Below the pieces are notes generated by a model. The model was not told the DNA's origin. It saw nothing but the letters and a program-made list of their open reading frames with translations, and did not search any database. From the NCBI GenBank assembly GCA_007131175.1, contig SLRC01000002.1, positions 1 to 46,716 of the forward strand: DNA of 46,716 nt, in the 5' to 3' direction. The stretch comes from Syntrophomonadaceae bacterium. GTDB taxonomy: Bacteria; Bacillota; Dethiobacteria; DTU022; UBA8154. This document shows positions 8,556 to 20,394 of this stretch, one piece after another (position 1 is the stretch's first letter; every line of letters begins with the position of its first letter). Both the position numbers and the translations under genes were made by a program.

Positions 8556-10339
8556 CAAACGAAAGGGATGGCCAGATTGGTGTTGTTGAAGGAAAGATAA
8601 AAATCATTGCCCCCAAAGGGGGGGGTAAGGGGGCCGCACTATACCCTCCTGAAGAAGGGGGTGTAATTTATGTAAACGGGGTGGAACTGGAAAAACAAAT
8701 TACATGTGATTCCCAGGATATTGTTACCTTAGAACCCACCACCTATATGGAGGATGCCCGTTTGGAAGTAAAAATTTCCCCTGATGGACTTAATGCCCTG
8801 GCCGCTGTTTTTCCACGCAGAGTTGTTACATATCAACTAAAGGATACTCCCCTTTGTGCAAGCTTAAAGCCTCAATTGGAAAAAAGTGAGAAAGTGGAAA
8901 AACTGCTTACCCTGGAACAGGCTGAGCAGGAGTTGAGAAAACAGAACGTACTGCACGGGCTTAGCATGGCCGCCCTCAACGAGCTTGTTAAAACCGCTAA
9001 CGGCGAATTTAATACGGTCGCCTGGGGACTGGATAAACAGGAAGGCAAAAACGGACGCCTTGAGTTTGTTGTGAACCATGAAGTGGAAGTTATTAATTAT
9101 GAAGAGGAAAACACGAGGGCAGATTTTCGGGAAAAATATCGCTACCCGTCAGTAAAAAAAGGGGATGTGATCGCCATTCTCCACCCACCGGAGGAGGGAA
9201 AGCCCGGGCAGCGGGTAACGGGTGAAGTGATTGTTCCCAAACCTGTAAAAGCTGCCAAGGTCCGGTGTGGAGAAGGAACGGAGTTTGCCGATAATAATAA
9301 AGATATTGTTGCACTGAAAGACGGCCGTATGATTGTTGCGGGTTATCATATTAAGGTTGTTAACCTGCTTGTTCATAAGGGCGATGTGAACATGGAAAGT
9401 GGCAACATCCGCTTTAACGGGGATGTTCGTATTTTTGGAAATGTGACGGAAGGGATGATCGTGGAAGCCAGCGGTTCATTGATTGTAGATAACAATTGTT
9501 ATGGTGCTACCCTTAATGCCGGCAGCGGTATACACGTTGGCAAAAATGTGGTTAAGTGTGACGTACAGGGAGGAACATTTTTTGCCCTGCTGCGGGAAGT
9601 GCTGATTCTTGTCAATCAGCTCACGGAAGAGCTGGACGGGTTTATTGAAAACCTGAAGCAGATATTTAAGGGCCTGGCTGAGAAGGGGCAAAAGGTTGAT
9701 AATGCTTATCTGAAGCGTATTATCAAGATGCTTTTTGAAAAAAGCAACGGTTTGCGTGATACATTAATGCTCCTTGAGCGCCGCCTGGAGCAAAATAGCT
9801 TTTCTTACCTGGACCACACTAAAGAGGCCATAGAATCGCTGCAGGCCTTTTTTTCATTGGACATGGAAAAATGTAACCCCGACGAACTGATAAAGTCTTT
9901 AAAAATATTCAGAACCCTTTCCGAGGGATACCATGAAGAACTGAAAGAATTGCCTTTACTTAGTATTTCATATACACAGAACAGCAATATCCGGCACAGC
10001 GGCCATATTGAAATCACCGGGGCTGGGAGCTATTTCTCCAGTATGCATGCCGGGGGCGAAGTGAGGGTGCAGGGTGTTTTTCGCGGGGGCACTATTAAGG
10101 CGGAAAGCAATGTAAAAGTCAACGAATTTGTCTATATTTCCACTGCAGCAGAGAGTGGTGAAAAAAAGGACGCGATCAGGATTAAAGTTCCGGCACAATC
10201 TGCTATCCATTTCAACCTGGTCCATGAAGATACGACCGTCCAGGTTGGGAAGATGGTTTACCGTTTTGACAGGGAGTATTCAAAAATAAAAGTCAGCTTC
10301 GATCCTCAGGAAGGGTTGTTAAAATTAACCAACCTATAA
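8549..10339 (+). CDS. FapA/DUF342 family polymer-forming-like protein
   Basis: GDVIAILHPPEEGKPGQRVTGEVI, GDVNMESGNIRFNGDVRIFGNVTEGMIVEASGSLIVDNNCYGATLNAGSGIHVGKNVVKC...IEITGAGSYFSSMHAGGEVRVQGVFRGGTIKA. Confidence 0.85.
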   Translation: MLTNERDGQIGVVEGKIKIIAPKGGGKGAALYPPEEGGVIYVNGVELEKQITCDSQDIVTLEPTTYMEDARLEVKISPDGLNALAAVFPRRVVTYQLKDTPLCASLKPQLEKSEKVEKLLTLEQAEQELRKQNVLHGLSMAALNELVKTANGEFNTVAWGLDKQEGKNGRLEFVVNHEVEVINYEEENTRADFREKYRYPSVKKGDVIAILHPPEEGKPGQRVTGEVIVPKPVKAAKVRCGEGTEFADNNKDIVALKDGRMIVAGYHIKVVNLLVHKGDVNMESGNIRFNGDVRIFGNVTEGMIVEASGSLIVDNNCYGATLNAGSGIHVGKNVVKCDVQGGTFFALLREVLILVNQLTEELDGFIENLKQIFKGLAEKGQKVDNAYLKRIIKMLFEKSNGLRDTLMLLERRLEQNSFSYLDHTKEAIESLQAFFSLDMEKCNPDELIKSLKIFRTLSEGYHEELKELPLLSISYTQNSNIRHSGHIEITGAGSYFSSMHAGGEVRVQGVFRGGTIKAESNVKVNEFVYISTAAESGEKKDAIRIKVPAQSAIHFNLVHEDTTVQVGKMVYRFDREYSKIKVSFDPQEGLLKLTNL

Positions 10340-10456
10340 TTCCCCACTATTGTTGACAATGCATTTCCTTGGTATAAAAGATCTTAACATTGACATGACA
10401 GGGAAGTTTCTGTACCATTAAACAGAAGATCTCTTTATTATGGGAGGCGATATGTA

Positions 10457-10624
10457 GTGGAAGAGGCAAAAAAAGCGATTAAAGAGCTGGCCCCCGAGGG
10501 AAAAATACCTTGCGTGATGGCATTTAAAGTAGCACGGGAGCACAACTGTTCACTGGAAGATGTGGGCAAACTCTGTAATGAACTTGATGTTAAGATTGTG
10601 AGCTGTCAGCTTGGCTGTTTCTAG
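10457..10624 (+). CDS. Small Cys-rich-tail protein (55 aa), upstream of moeA; absent from the supplied ORF track
   Basis: GTG start after tgggaggcgat RBS: VEEAKKAIKELAPEGKIPCVMAFKVAREHNCSLEDVGKLCNELDVKIVSCQLGCF*. Confidence 0.65.
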   Translation: MEEAKKAIKELAPEGKIPCVMAFKVAREHNCSLEDVGKLCNELDVKIVSCQLGCF

Positions 10625-10700
10625 TTTTGAGATCAACCAAGTGGTTTAATTTATTTGAACTTAAACTTCGCATTTTACTGTCTTTTGGAGTTGAGTTATT

Positions 10701-11954
10701 TTGCTTACAGTTTTGCCAGTTCACAGGGCTCAGCAAGTGATAGTTAAGTCCCTGGCATTAAAACCTGCCCGGGGTGAAACAGTGACGCTTCATCATGCTC
10801 CCGGGCGGATTACCGCCGGGGATATTTTTGCGCCGGAAGAACTTCCTTCTTTTCCCCGTTCTACGATGGACGGTTTTGCCGTGCGCAGCGCTGATACGTT
10901 CGGTGCCTCCGAAGGGCTTCCCGCTCTTCTTAACATTAAAGGAACCATTCTCATGGGAAAAGAACCTCCAGGATCTATTGCCCCCGGTGAAGCCATGTCC
11001 ATACCCACAGGTGGGGTGCTGCCCCAGGGAAGTGATAGCGTTGTAATGGTGGAATACTGCGAGCAACTTGGGGAAAGCGTGGCGGTGCTCCGCCCCGTTA
11101 CGCCACTGGAGAACACGATCCAGGCCGGGGATGATTACCAGTCCGGTGATTTGGTGCTGCCCGCGGGCCACTTGATCCGACCCCAGGATGGGGGTATTAT
11201 GGCAGCTCTGGGTCTTCTGAAAATAGAAGTTGTTGTTCGCCCCAGGGTGATCATATTTTCCACCGGGGATGAAATCATTCCTCCGGAAGAAACACCCCGG
11301 GCAGGCCAGGTTAGAGATGTAAACGGGTTTTTGCTGGGGTCACAGGTTCTTGAAAATGGCGGAGATGCTATTTTTGGCGGAATAATCTCAGATCGCAAAG
11401 AGGTGCTTCATAATGCTTTGCTGCAGGCCCTGCAAGAAGCGGATCTGGTGCTTGTTTCCGGGGGAAGCTCCGTGGGCACAAGAGATGTTGCCATCGAAGC
11501 CATTAATGCTCTCCCCGGTGAAGGGGTTTTGTTTCATGGGGTGTCTATGCGTCCAGGGAAACCCCTGCTCTACGGCATGAGTGAAGGAAAACCTGTGTTC
11601 GGCCTCTCCGGCAATCCAGTTTCAGCAATGTTTGGCTTTATCCTTTTTGTGAAGCCCGTGTTGCGTATGCTTTGTGGCATGCCTCCTTTTGCAGCTATTG
11701 TCCCCACTGTTGAAGCGGTTTTGGATACTAATATTGCTTCAAATGGAGGCAGGGAAGACTATATCAGGGTATCACTAAACACTGAGGGAAGTACAGGAAT
11801 CACTAACTGGGAAGGCAATGTGATACGTGCACGTCCTGTATTTGGTGGTCCGGGATTACTGCAAACGGTGGTTCAGGGAGATGGCTATTTTGTTATTCCC
11901 CGTGATGTGGAAGGGGTAGCTGCGGGAAGCATCGTCAAGGTATTGCTCTTCTAA
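10701..11954 (+). CDS. moeA: Molybdopterin molybdenumtransferase
   Basis: PSFPRSTMDGFAVRSADTFGA, PTGGVLPQGSDSVVMVE, STGDEIIPPEE, SGGSSVGTRD, MRPGKPLLYG, GLSGNPVSAMFGF. Confidence 0.93.
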   Translation: MLTVLPVHRAQQVIVKSLALKPARGETVTLHHAPGRITAGDIFAPEELPSFPRSTMDGFAVRSADTFGASEGLPALLNIKGTILMGKEPPGSIAPGEAMSIPTGGVLPQGSDSVVMVEYCEQLGESVAVLRPVTPLENTIQAGDDYQSGDLVLPAGHLIRPQDGGIMAALGLLKIEVVVRPRVIIFSTGDEIIPPEETPRAGQVRDVNGFLLGSQVLENGGDAIFGGIISDRKEVLHNALLQALQEADLVLVSGGSSVGTRDVAIEAINALPGEGVLFHGVSMRPGKPLLYGMSEGKPVFGLSGNPVSAMFGFILFVKPVLRMLCGMPPFAAIVPTVEAVLDTNIASNGGREDYIRVSLNTEGSTGITNWEGNVIRARPVFGGPGLLQTVVQGDGYFVIPRDVEGVAAGSIVKVLLF

Positions 11955-11998
11955 AGACATTAGAGGGTAATTATAATAACAGTCCAAAGTCATAATTA

Positions 11999-13957
11999 AT
12001 GATTAATAATTGTGCCCTGACTTATTTATCGGAGGCTGGTGTTTTGGAAAGAAAAATATATCTGAACAATCTTCCCCTGGAACGGGCCAGAGAAATATTT
12101 TGGGATACCGCCCTTAAGCGGGAAATGGCGATGGTGGAATTGGACACACGTCTTGCTGCCGGAAGAGTAACAGCAGAGCCAGTATTTGCCCGCATTTCCT
12201 CGCCCCATTATCATGCCTCAGCAATGGATGGGATAGCAGTTAAAGCTGCAGATACTTTTGGGGCCGTACCCACTGCACCACGAAGGTTAATGCTCTCGCA
12301 AAATGCCTTCCCCGTAGATACAGGTGGTGCATTGCCTCCCCAGTGCGATGCTGTAGTGATGATCGAAAATGTTACTTTTCCCGATAGTAATAACCCCCAG
12401 CTAATTGAGATAAGGGAGGCGGTTGCGCCCTGGCAGCATGTCCGGTCTATTGGCGAGGATGTGGTTGCAGCGGAGATGATCATCCCCTCATATCATTTAA
12501 TCCGGCCTTTTGATTTGGGTGCACTGCTAAGCGGTGGAATATTTCAGCTTAAAGTTTTAAAAAAACCACTGGTCAGTCTTATCCCCACCGGTTCGGAAAT
12601 CATTCCTCCGGGAAGGATTCCTAACAGCGGGGAAATCATTGAATCCAATACATACACATCTGCCGCTGCCATAGAGCAGTGGGGTGGAGATGTTACCCGC
12701 CAGGCGGTAGTTTGGGATGAGGTCCATCTGTTGGAGAAGGCCGTCTCACGGGCTGTGCGTTTTAGCGATTTGGTCCTGATCAGTGCCGGTTCTTCCGCCG
12801 GTCGTCGTGACCATACTTTCCATGTTCTTGATCGGCTGGGAGAGGTCCTTGCACATGGAGTGGCCATACGTCCTGGTAAGCCGGTTGTTTTGGCAGTGGT
12901 TGACGGAGTGCCTGTTGTGGGCTTGCCCGGTTACCCGGTTGCTGCATATACAGTGCTCGAACTGTTCATCCGGCCCCTGTTATATGCCTGGCAGAAGCAA
13001 CCTATTCCTCCCCGGGAGGTGTTGCATGCCAGGAGTTCGCGCCGCATTCTCTCTTCCTTAAAAGAAGAAGAATACTTGCGCCTGAAAGTGGGAAAAGTGA
13101 ACAACAACTTTATTGCCACACCGCTTGCCCGGGGCGCCGGAGTGAGTATGTCCCTGGTCCGTGCCGATGGGCTGGCTTCCATACTCCAGGATCAGGAAGG
13201 AGTGGAGGCAGGTGATAATTTAGTCGTTAGCCTCTGGCGCACCCTCAGGGAGATTGAAAATACCATTGTTTGCCTGGGAAGTCACGATTTAAGCTTAGAT
13301 ATTCTTTACGACTTTTTAAAAAGGAGCGATTCGCCATATACTCTATCCTCCGCCCATGTGGGCAGTATGGGAGGAATCATGGCCCTGCAACGGGAAGAAA
13401 CCCACATTGCCGGACTCCATCTCCTTGATCCGGAAAGTGGCAGTTACAATATTCCCTACCTGAAGCGTTACCTTCCACAAAAAGAAATTCGCCTTGTGCA
13501 TCTTGCCCGCCGCGAACTTGGTTTGATTGTCAAACCTGGAAATCCCCGCAATATTAATAGCATTGCGGACTTGACCAGGGAGGGAATAATCATTGTTAAT
13601 CGCCAGAAAGGGGCTGGCACCAGGGTTTTTCTCGATTACTCTCTTGCAGGCGAAAATATCGACCCGAATAGAATTCAAGGTTATGACCGTGAAGAATTCA
13701 ACCATCTTGCCGTGTCGGCAGCAGTAAAAGCGGGGAACGCAGATGCGGGCCTGGGTATCAGGGCTGCCGCTTCCACCCTGGGGATGGATTTTATTCCCCT
13801 TGCCTGGGAAGATTACGATCTTGCCATTGCTGCTGCGTTTTATGAAACTGAACAATATAATACCCTGATTGAAGTCATTTCCTCCCCGGCCTTTCGGGCG
13901 GCGGTGGAGAAGATGGGCGGCTATAATCTAAAGGAAAGCGGGAAGATAGTAAAATAG
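11999..13957 (+). CDS. MoeA-like protein fused to a C-terminal periplasmic-binding-protein-like (LysR-substrate/PBP) domain
   Basis: MoeA motifs (SAMDGIAVKAADTFGA, PTGSEIIPPG, SAGSSAGRRD, GLPGYPVAAY) followed by PBP-like NTIVCLGSHDLSLDILYDFL...GLIVKPGNPRNINSIADL...NRQKGAGTRVFLDY...AAVKAGNADAGLGIRAAA; start codon uncertain. Confidence 0.9.
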   Translation: MINNCALTYLSEAGVLERKIYLNNLPLERAREIFWDTALKREMAMVELDTRLAAGRVTAEPVFARISSPHYHASAMDGIAVKAADTFGAVPTAPRRLMLSQNAFPVDTGGALPPQCDAVVMIENVTFPDSNNPQLIEIREAVAPWQHVRSIGEDVVAAEMIIPSYHLIRPFDLGALLSGGIFQLKVLKKPLVSLIPTGSEIIPPGRIPNSGEIIESNTYTSAAAIEQWGGDVTRQAVVWDEVHLLEKAVSRAVRFSDLVLISAGSSAGRRDHTFHVLDRLGEVLAHGVAIRPGKPVVLAVVDGVPVVGLPGYPVAAYTVLELFIRPLLYAWQKQPIPPREVLHARSSRRILSSLKEEEYLRLKVGKVNNNFIATPLARGAGVSMSLVRADGLASILQDQEGVEAGDNLVVSLWRTLREIENTIVCLGSHDLSLDILYDFLKRSDSPYTLSSAHVGSMGGIMALQREETHIAGLHLLDPESGSYNIPYLKRYLPQKEIRLVHLARRELGLIVKPGNPRNINSIADLTREGIIIVNRQKGAGTRVFLDYSLAGENIDPNRIQGYDREEFNHLAVSAAVKAGNADAGLGIRAAASTLGMDFIPLAWEDYDLAIAAAFYETEQYNTLIEVISSPAFRAAVEKMGGYNLKESGKIVK

Positions 13958-13970
13958 GCATTATCTTTTT

Positions 13971-14504
13971 TTGCCAGGAGGTGTATTTATGGTACACGAG
14001 CATACCCAACCTGCAAACTTAAGGTTTGCGGTATTAACTGCCAGCGACCGCAGTTCATCGGGTGAGCGGGAAGATATTAGCGGTGTGGAAATAGGAAGAA
14101 TTTGCGGGGAAGCCGGTTGGGAACTGGTTTCTCATACAATTGTTGCCGATGACAAGGAAATGTTGAAAAAAGAAATGATCAGGCTGTGTGATATCTTGCA
14201 GGTAGGCCTGGTTATTACCACAGGGGGAACAGGCCTTGCTCCGCGTGACTTTACACCTGATGCCACTCTCGAAGTTATTGAAAAACTCGTTCCCGGCATG
14301 GCCGAAGCCATGCGCCTGGAAAGCCTTAAAAAAACACCCCACGCCATGCTTTCCCGCGCAATCTGCGGTATAAGGGGAAAAACACTTATTGTTAATCTTC
14401 CGGGCAGTCCAAAAGCCGTGCGTGAATGTCTTGAAGTGATTATTGCGGCTATTCCACATGCTGTTGCCCTGCTAGGTGGCGGTGTTTCCGATTGTGCAAG
14501 GTAA
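13971..14504 (+). CDS. Molybdenum cofactor biosynthesis protein MoaB/MogA family
   Basis: RFAVLTASDRSSSGEREDISG...LVITTGGTGLAPRDFTPDAT...GIRGKTLIVNLPGSPKAVRECLEVI. Confidence 0.9.
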   Translation: MPGGVFMVHEHTQPANLRFAVLTASDRSSSGEREDISGVEIGRICGEAGWELVSHTIVADDKEMLKKEMIRLCDILQVGLVITTGGTGLAPRDFTPDATLEVIEKLVPGMAEAMRLESLKKTPHAMLSRAICGIRGKTLIVNLPGSPKAVRECLEVIIAAIPHAVALLGGGVSDCAR

Positions 14505-14845
14505 GAATACCGGCACTTTCGCCACTGCAAGGGGCTGGTTTGCTGCCTGCTCAAAAAATACCACCCTGGTAAACAACTCCTTCTCTAACCTGGTATTTTA
14601 TTTTATACTGCTGGAAGGCTATTCCGAATACTGACCCTGTTTTAGATTGCTCTGTTTCCCAGTGTATATTTTTCTGTGCCATGGGAAAAATATGTTGTGC
14701 TCCAAACTTAGTAAAATTAAGTAATTTGGAGAAATAAAGGGAATTAATCTATTTAAACAGTGCTAACATCCAAATATGGTTTAAATTCACTTGTTGTTCG
14801 ATTTGCCTTTGCCTTGAGTGAGCGGTAATATTAACTACAGATTGA

Positions 14846-14872
14846 TTAGCACTCACTTGAAAAGAGTGCTAA
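14846..14872. promoter_or_regulatory. CIRCE operator (HrcA binding site)
   Basis: TTAGCACTC-ACTTGAAAA-GAGTGCTAA, perfect 9-9-9 inverted repeat upstream of groES. Confidence 0.97.
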
Positions 14873-14920
14873 CAAATAGGATGAATCTAAACAATAAACA
14901 TTAAAAGGAGGTTTTTGTTA

Positions 14921-15208
14921 ATGAAGCTAAAGCCCTTAGGTGACCGGTACATTGTAAAAGTATTGGAGAAAGAGGAAAAAACTGCAGGCGGCATCGTTAT
15001 TCCCGATAAGGCAAAGGAAAAGCCCCAGGAGGGGGAGGTTATGGCCGTAGGTACGGGAAAAACCCTCGATGACGGTACAAAGGTGCAAATGGAACTTAAG
15101 ACGGGAGACAAGGTTGTTTTCTCCAAGTATGCTGGCTCAGAAGTGAAAATTGACAGTGTGGAGTACCTGATCCTGCGTCAGGATGATATTCTGGCTGTTT
15201 ATAGTTAA
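14921..15208 (+). CDS. groES: Co-chaperonin GroES
   Basis: [47 protein letters not shown] aaaaggaggttt. Confidence 0.98.
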   Translation: MKLKPLGDRYIVKVLEKEEKTAGGIVIPDKAKEKPQEGEVMAVGTGKTLDDGTKVQMELKTGDKVVFSKYAGSEVKIDSVEYLILRQDDILAVYS

Positions 15209-15297
15209 TGGCAAATAAGCTTTTGGCACGTGATTGTTAAATTTTAAATCTGCCTTGAGGCAGAAACTAACCTGAGAAATAAGGAGGTTTTACTTAA

Positions 15298-16950
<1,653 letters not shown>

Positions 16951-16964
16951 GCAAAACAGATAAT

Positions 16965-16997
16965 AAAAAAACCGGGAGAAAACCTCCCGGTTTTTTT
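16965..16997 (+). terminator. Rho-independent terminator after groEL
   Basis: aaaaaaCCGGGAG-aaaac-CTCCCGGttttttt. Confidence 0.92.
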
Positions 16998-17081
16998 GTG
17001 AGATAAAAAGGAAATAGGCTGAGCCTTGACGAATTGTAAATACTCAGGTATTCGACAGATGGAAGGGAGCATAAGCAAGGG

Positions 17082-18620
17082 ATGAAAGCAGCAGAAAAAG
17101 TCGTTGTCCTTGACTTTGGCGGGCAGTACACCCAGCTGATTGCGCGACGGGTGCGGGAACTTAAGGTTTACTGTGAAATTTTGCCTTATAACATATCCTA
17201 TGAGGATTTGTGTGCAACTGAACCGTCCGCGCTAATATTTTCGGGAGGTTCAGCCAGCGTATATGAACCGGGGACGCCGCGCTGCGATCCCCGTTTTTAT
17301 GAACTTAATGTCCCTATCATGGGAATATGCTATGGCATGCAGCTCATGGCTGCAGATTTGGGTGGGGAAGTGAAAATTGGGAAGCATCAGGAATATGGGA
17401 AAACAAACCTCTTTGTTGCCGATGATCAGGATTTATTGGCCGGGGTTTCCAAAGAGTTTGTTGGCTGGATGAGCCATGGTGACCAGGTTGTGGCTGTGCC
17501 TCCCCAATTTAATGTAATTGCACGCAGTAATAATACGGCTGTTGCCGCAATGGCTGACCGGGCTCGTAAATATTTCGGCCTTCAATTTCATCCGGAAGTA
17601 ATACACACGCCACAGGGAAAGTTAATCCTGACCAACTTTTTACAGAACATTTGCGCTTTCAGCGGTGACTGGACGATGGAGAATTTTGTGGAAAGCAGTA
17701 CAGCAGAAATTAAAAGAATGCTTGACTCCCGGGAGCGTGTTGTTTGCGGCCTCAGCGGGGGAGTGGATTCAGCTGTGGCGGCGGCCTTGGTACACCGGGC
17801 TATCGGGGACCGGCTGGTATGTATTTTCGTGGACCACGGGCTTATGCGTAAGGGTGAGAAGGAAGCAGTTATGTCCACTTTTGGACGGGAGTTTAACATG
17901 AATCTTGTTGCCGTGGATGCGGGCCATGAATTCCTAACTTTGCTGCGTGGTGTTACGGATCCGGAAGCAAAAAGGAAGATTATCGGCAACCATTTTATCC
18001 GGGTTTTTGAAAGGGAAGCAGATAAGCTGGGGGATATTTCATATCTGGTACAGGGGACCCTTTACCCCGATGTAATTGAAAGTGGTACGGCCACTGCAGC
18101 AGTAATAAAATCGCATCACAATGTGGGAGGGCTTCCCGATGACATGCGCCTTGGCCTCATTGAGCCGTTAAAATTTCTTTTTAAAGATGAGGTGCGACAG
18201 GTGGGTTTGGAACTGGGCCTTCCGGAAGAGATAGTCTGGCGCCACCCCTTTCCCGGACCGGGGCTTGGTGTTAGGATCCTTGGCGAAGTTACCGCGGAAA
18301 AGGTTGCTGTCCTGCAGGAAGCTGACGCCATTGTCATTGAAGAGATTAAGGCTGCCGGCCTTTACCGGGAGATCTGGCAGGTATTTGCTGTTCTCCCCAA
18401 TATTCTCAGTGTGGGCGTAAAAGGTGACCGGCGTACTTATGCCCACACCATCGTGCTTCGTGCAGTTACCAGCCACGATGGGATGACGGCGGACTGGTAT
18501 CCCCTTCCCTACGAACTGTTGGGACGCATCTCCAGTCGCTTGGTTAATGAAATTCCCGAGATTAACCGTTTTGTTTACGATGTGACCTCCAAACCCCCGG
18601 GTACTATTGAATGGGAATAA
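17082..18620 (+). CDS. guaA: GMP synthase (glutamine-hydrolysing)
   Basis: [60 protein letters not shown]. Confidence 0.98.
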   Translation: MKAAEKVVVLDFGGQYTQLIARRVRELKVYCEILPYNISYEDLCATEPSALIFSGGSASVYEPGTPRCDPRFYELNVPIMGICYGMQLMAADLGGEVKIGKHQEYGKTNLFVADDQDLLAGVSKEFVGWMSHGDQVVAVPPQFNVIARSNNTAVAAMADRARKYFGLQFHPEVIHTPQGKLILTNFLQNICAFSGDWTMENFVESSTAEIKRMLDSRERVVCGLSGGVDSAVAAALVHRAIGDRLVCIFVDHGLMRKGEKEAVMSTFGREFNMNLVAVDAGHEFLTLLRGVTDPEAKRKIIGNHFIRVFEREADKLGDISYLVQGTLYPDVIESGTATAAVIKSHHNVGGLPDDMRLGLIEPLKFLFKDEVRQVGLELGLPEEIVWRHPFPGPGLGVRILGEVTAEKVAVLQEADAIVIEEIKAAGLYREIWQVFAVLPNILSVGVKGDRRTYAHTIVLRAVTSHDGMTADWYPLPYELLGRISSRLVNEIPEINRFVYDVTSKPPGTIEWE

Positions 18621-18641
18621 TCTGAAGAGGATACTCTACAA

Positions 18642-19820
18642 ATGCTGAACCTGATTTCTCTATTACCACCTTACCGTGTCGCCATTGTTGGTGGAGGACA
18701 ATTGGGCAAAATGATGACCGTCCCTGCAAAGCAGTTTGGCTTCTATGTGACTGTCCTCGACCCCACTCCAAGATCTCCCGCTTCACAGATCGCCGATCAC
18801 CAGATTGTTGCGGATTTTAACGACGGTGAAGCCATCTGTTCGCTGGCAACGGCGGCTGACGTAATTATTTACGAGTTTGAACACATTGATGTAAAGGCCC
18901 TATTGGCGCTGGAAGAACAGGGTTGCCTTCTGTTTCCCTCAGCGAAAATCCTGGCCGTGATTCAGGATAAACTCCAACAAAAACGAGCCATGGCCGAAGC
19001 GGGGATTCCCTTGCCCCCTTTTCAGGAAGTTTTCCGTATTGACCAGGTCAGGAAGGCGGCGCAAGTCTTTGGCTACCCGTTAATGCTGAAAGCCCGCAGC
19101 GGTGGCTATGATGGGAAGGGTAACTTCCTGGCTGCTAATGAACATGCCTGTGCTGAGGGTTTAAATGAGCTGGGAGGCACGGGTATCATGGCAGAACAGT
19201 TTATTTCATTTAGCTGTGAGGTTTCGATGGTTGTTGCTCGTGGCCGCTACGGTGAGATCAAGACCTTTCCCCTCAGTGAAAACGAACATGAGGATAGCAT
19301 TCTCCGCCGCAGCATTGTCCCCGCCAGGGTTCCCCATGAAGTTTCCAGACGGGCACAGGAAGTGGCTGAAGCGGTAATCTCCCTTTTCTCCGGTGTAGGA
19401 GTTTTCTGTGTAGAGATGTTTGTGACAAAAAGCGGAGATGTCTTGGTTAATGAAGTAGCACCCCGTCCCCATAACTCAGGTCATTATACAATAGAGGCCT
19501 GTGTTACGTCCCAGTTTGAACAACACATCAGGGCCACCTGCGGGCTGCCTTTGGGCGACACGACACAGCACAGCCCTGCTGTGATGGTTAATCTTTTGGG
19601 CGAAAAAGGGTACGAAGGCCCGGCCGTCCTTGAAGGGTGTGCCAAAGGGTTGGCCCTGCCAGGGGTACACCTGCACTTTTATGGAAAGCATAAAACAGTC
19701 CCAAAACGGAAAATGGGGCATTTTACTGTAACGGCAGACTCACTGGATGATGCTCTTGCCATTGCAACGGAAGCTGAGCAATATCTTAAGGTAATATCCC
19801 AAAAAGAGGGGGAAAGATAA
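18642..19820 (+). CDS. purK: 5-(carboxyamino)imidazole ribonucleotide synthase
   Basis: [50 protein letters not shown]. Confidence 0.95.
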   Translation: MLNLISLLPPYRVAIVGGGQLGKMMTVPAKQFGFYVTVLDPTPRSPASQIADHQIVADFNDGEAICSLATAADVIIYEFEHIDVKALLALEEQGCLLFPSAKILAVIQDKLQQKRAMAEAGIPLPPFQEVFRIDQVRKAAQVFGYPLMLKARSGGYDGKGNFLAANEHACAEGLNELGGTGIMAEQFISFSCEVSMVVARGRYGEIKTFPLSENEHEDSILRRSIVPARVPHEVSRRAQEVAEAVISLFSGVGVFCVEMFVTKSGDVLVNEVAPRPHNSGHYTIEACVTSQFEQHIRATCGLPLGDTTQHSPAVMVNLLGEKGYEGPAVLEGCAKGLALPGVHLHFYGKHKTVPKRKMGHFTVTADSLDDALAIATEAEQYLKVISQKEGER

Positions 19821-19822
19821 AG

Positions 19823-20353
19823 ATGGGCGATTTAAAACCCCTGGTTGGTATTATTATGGGCAGTGATTCAGACTTGCCCGTAATGGGTCAGGCAGCTGCC
19901 GCCCTGGATGACTTTGGTGTTGCCTACGAACTGACCATTGTATCTGCTCACCGCACACCGGAGCGTCTCTTCCGCTATGCCAGGGAAGCTTCCGGGCGGG
20001 GGTTGAAAGTTATCATTGCCGGAGCAGGGGGTGCTGCCCACTTGCCGGGTATGGTGGCGTCCCTGGCTGAACTGCCCGTTATCGGTGTCCCGGTAAAAAC
20101 AGCGGCCCTCGGCGGCGTGGACTCCTTATATTCCACCGTGCAAATGCCTCCCGGCGTACCTGTGGCGACGGTAGCAATTAACGGTGCCAAAAATGCCGGA
20201 CTGCTGGCTGTGCAAATTTTAGGTTTAAGCGACAACACCTTACAACAAAAATATGTTTCTTTCAAGGAAAAGCAACGAGATAAAGTGGAAGAAAAAGCGT
20301 CCAGACTCGAAGAAAGGGGGTATCTTGCCTATCTTAAAGAAACAGGTGTATAA
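19823..20353 (+). CDS. purE: N5-carboxyaminoimidazole ribonucleotide mutase
   Basis: [38 protein letters not shown]. Confidence 0.97.
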   Translation: MGDLKPLVGIIMGSDSDLPVMGQAAAALDDFGVAYELTIVSAHRTPERLFRYAREASGRGLKVIIAGAGGAAHLPGMVASLAELPVIGVPVKTAALGGVDSLYSTVQMPPGVPVATVAINGAKNAGLLAVQILGLSDNTLQQKYVSFKEKQRDKVEEKASRLEERGYLAYLKETGV

Positions 20354-20394
20354 TAAATTTATTATTAGGTGCATTTCCTGAGGAGGTTTACTTT

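Noticed and set aside
10371-10396. TTGACA...TATAAA promoter upstream of the 55-aa ORF
   Set aside because: The boxes are separated by about 14 nt, too short for a confident sigma-A promoter.
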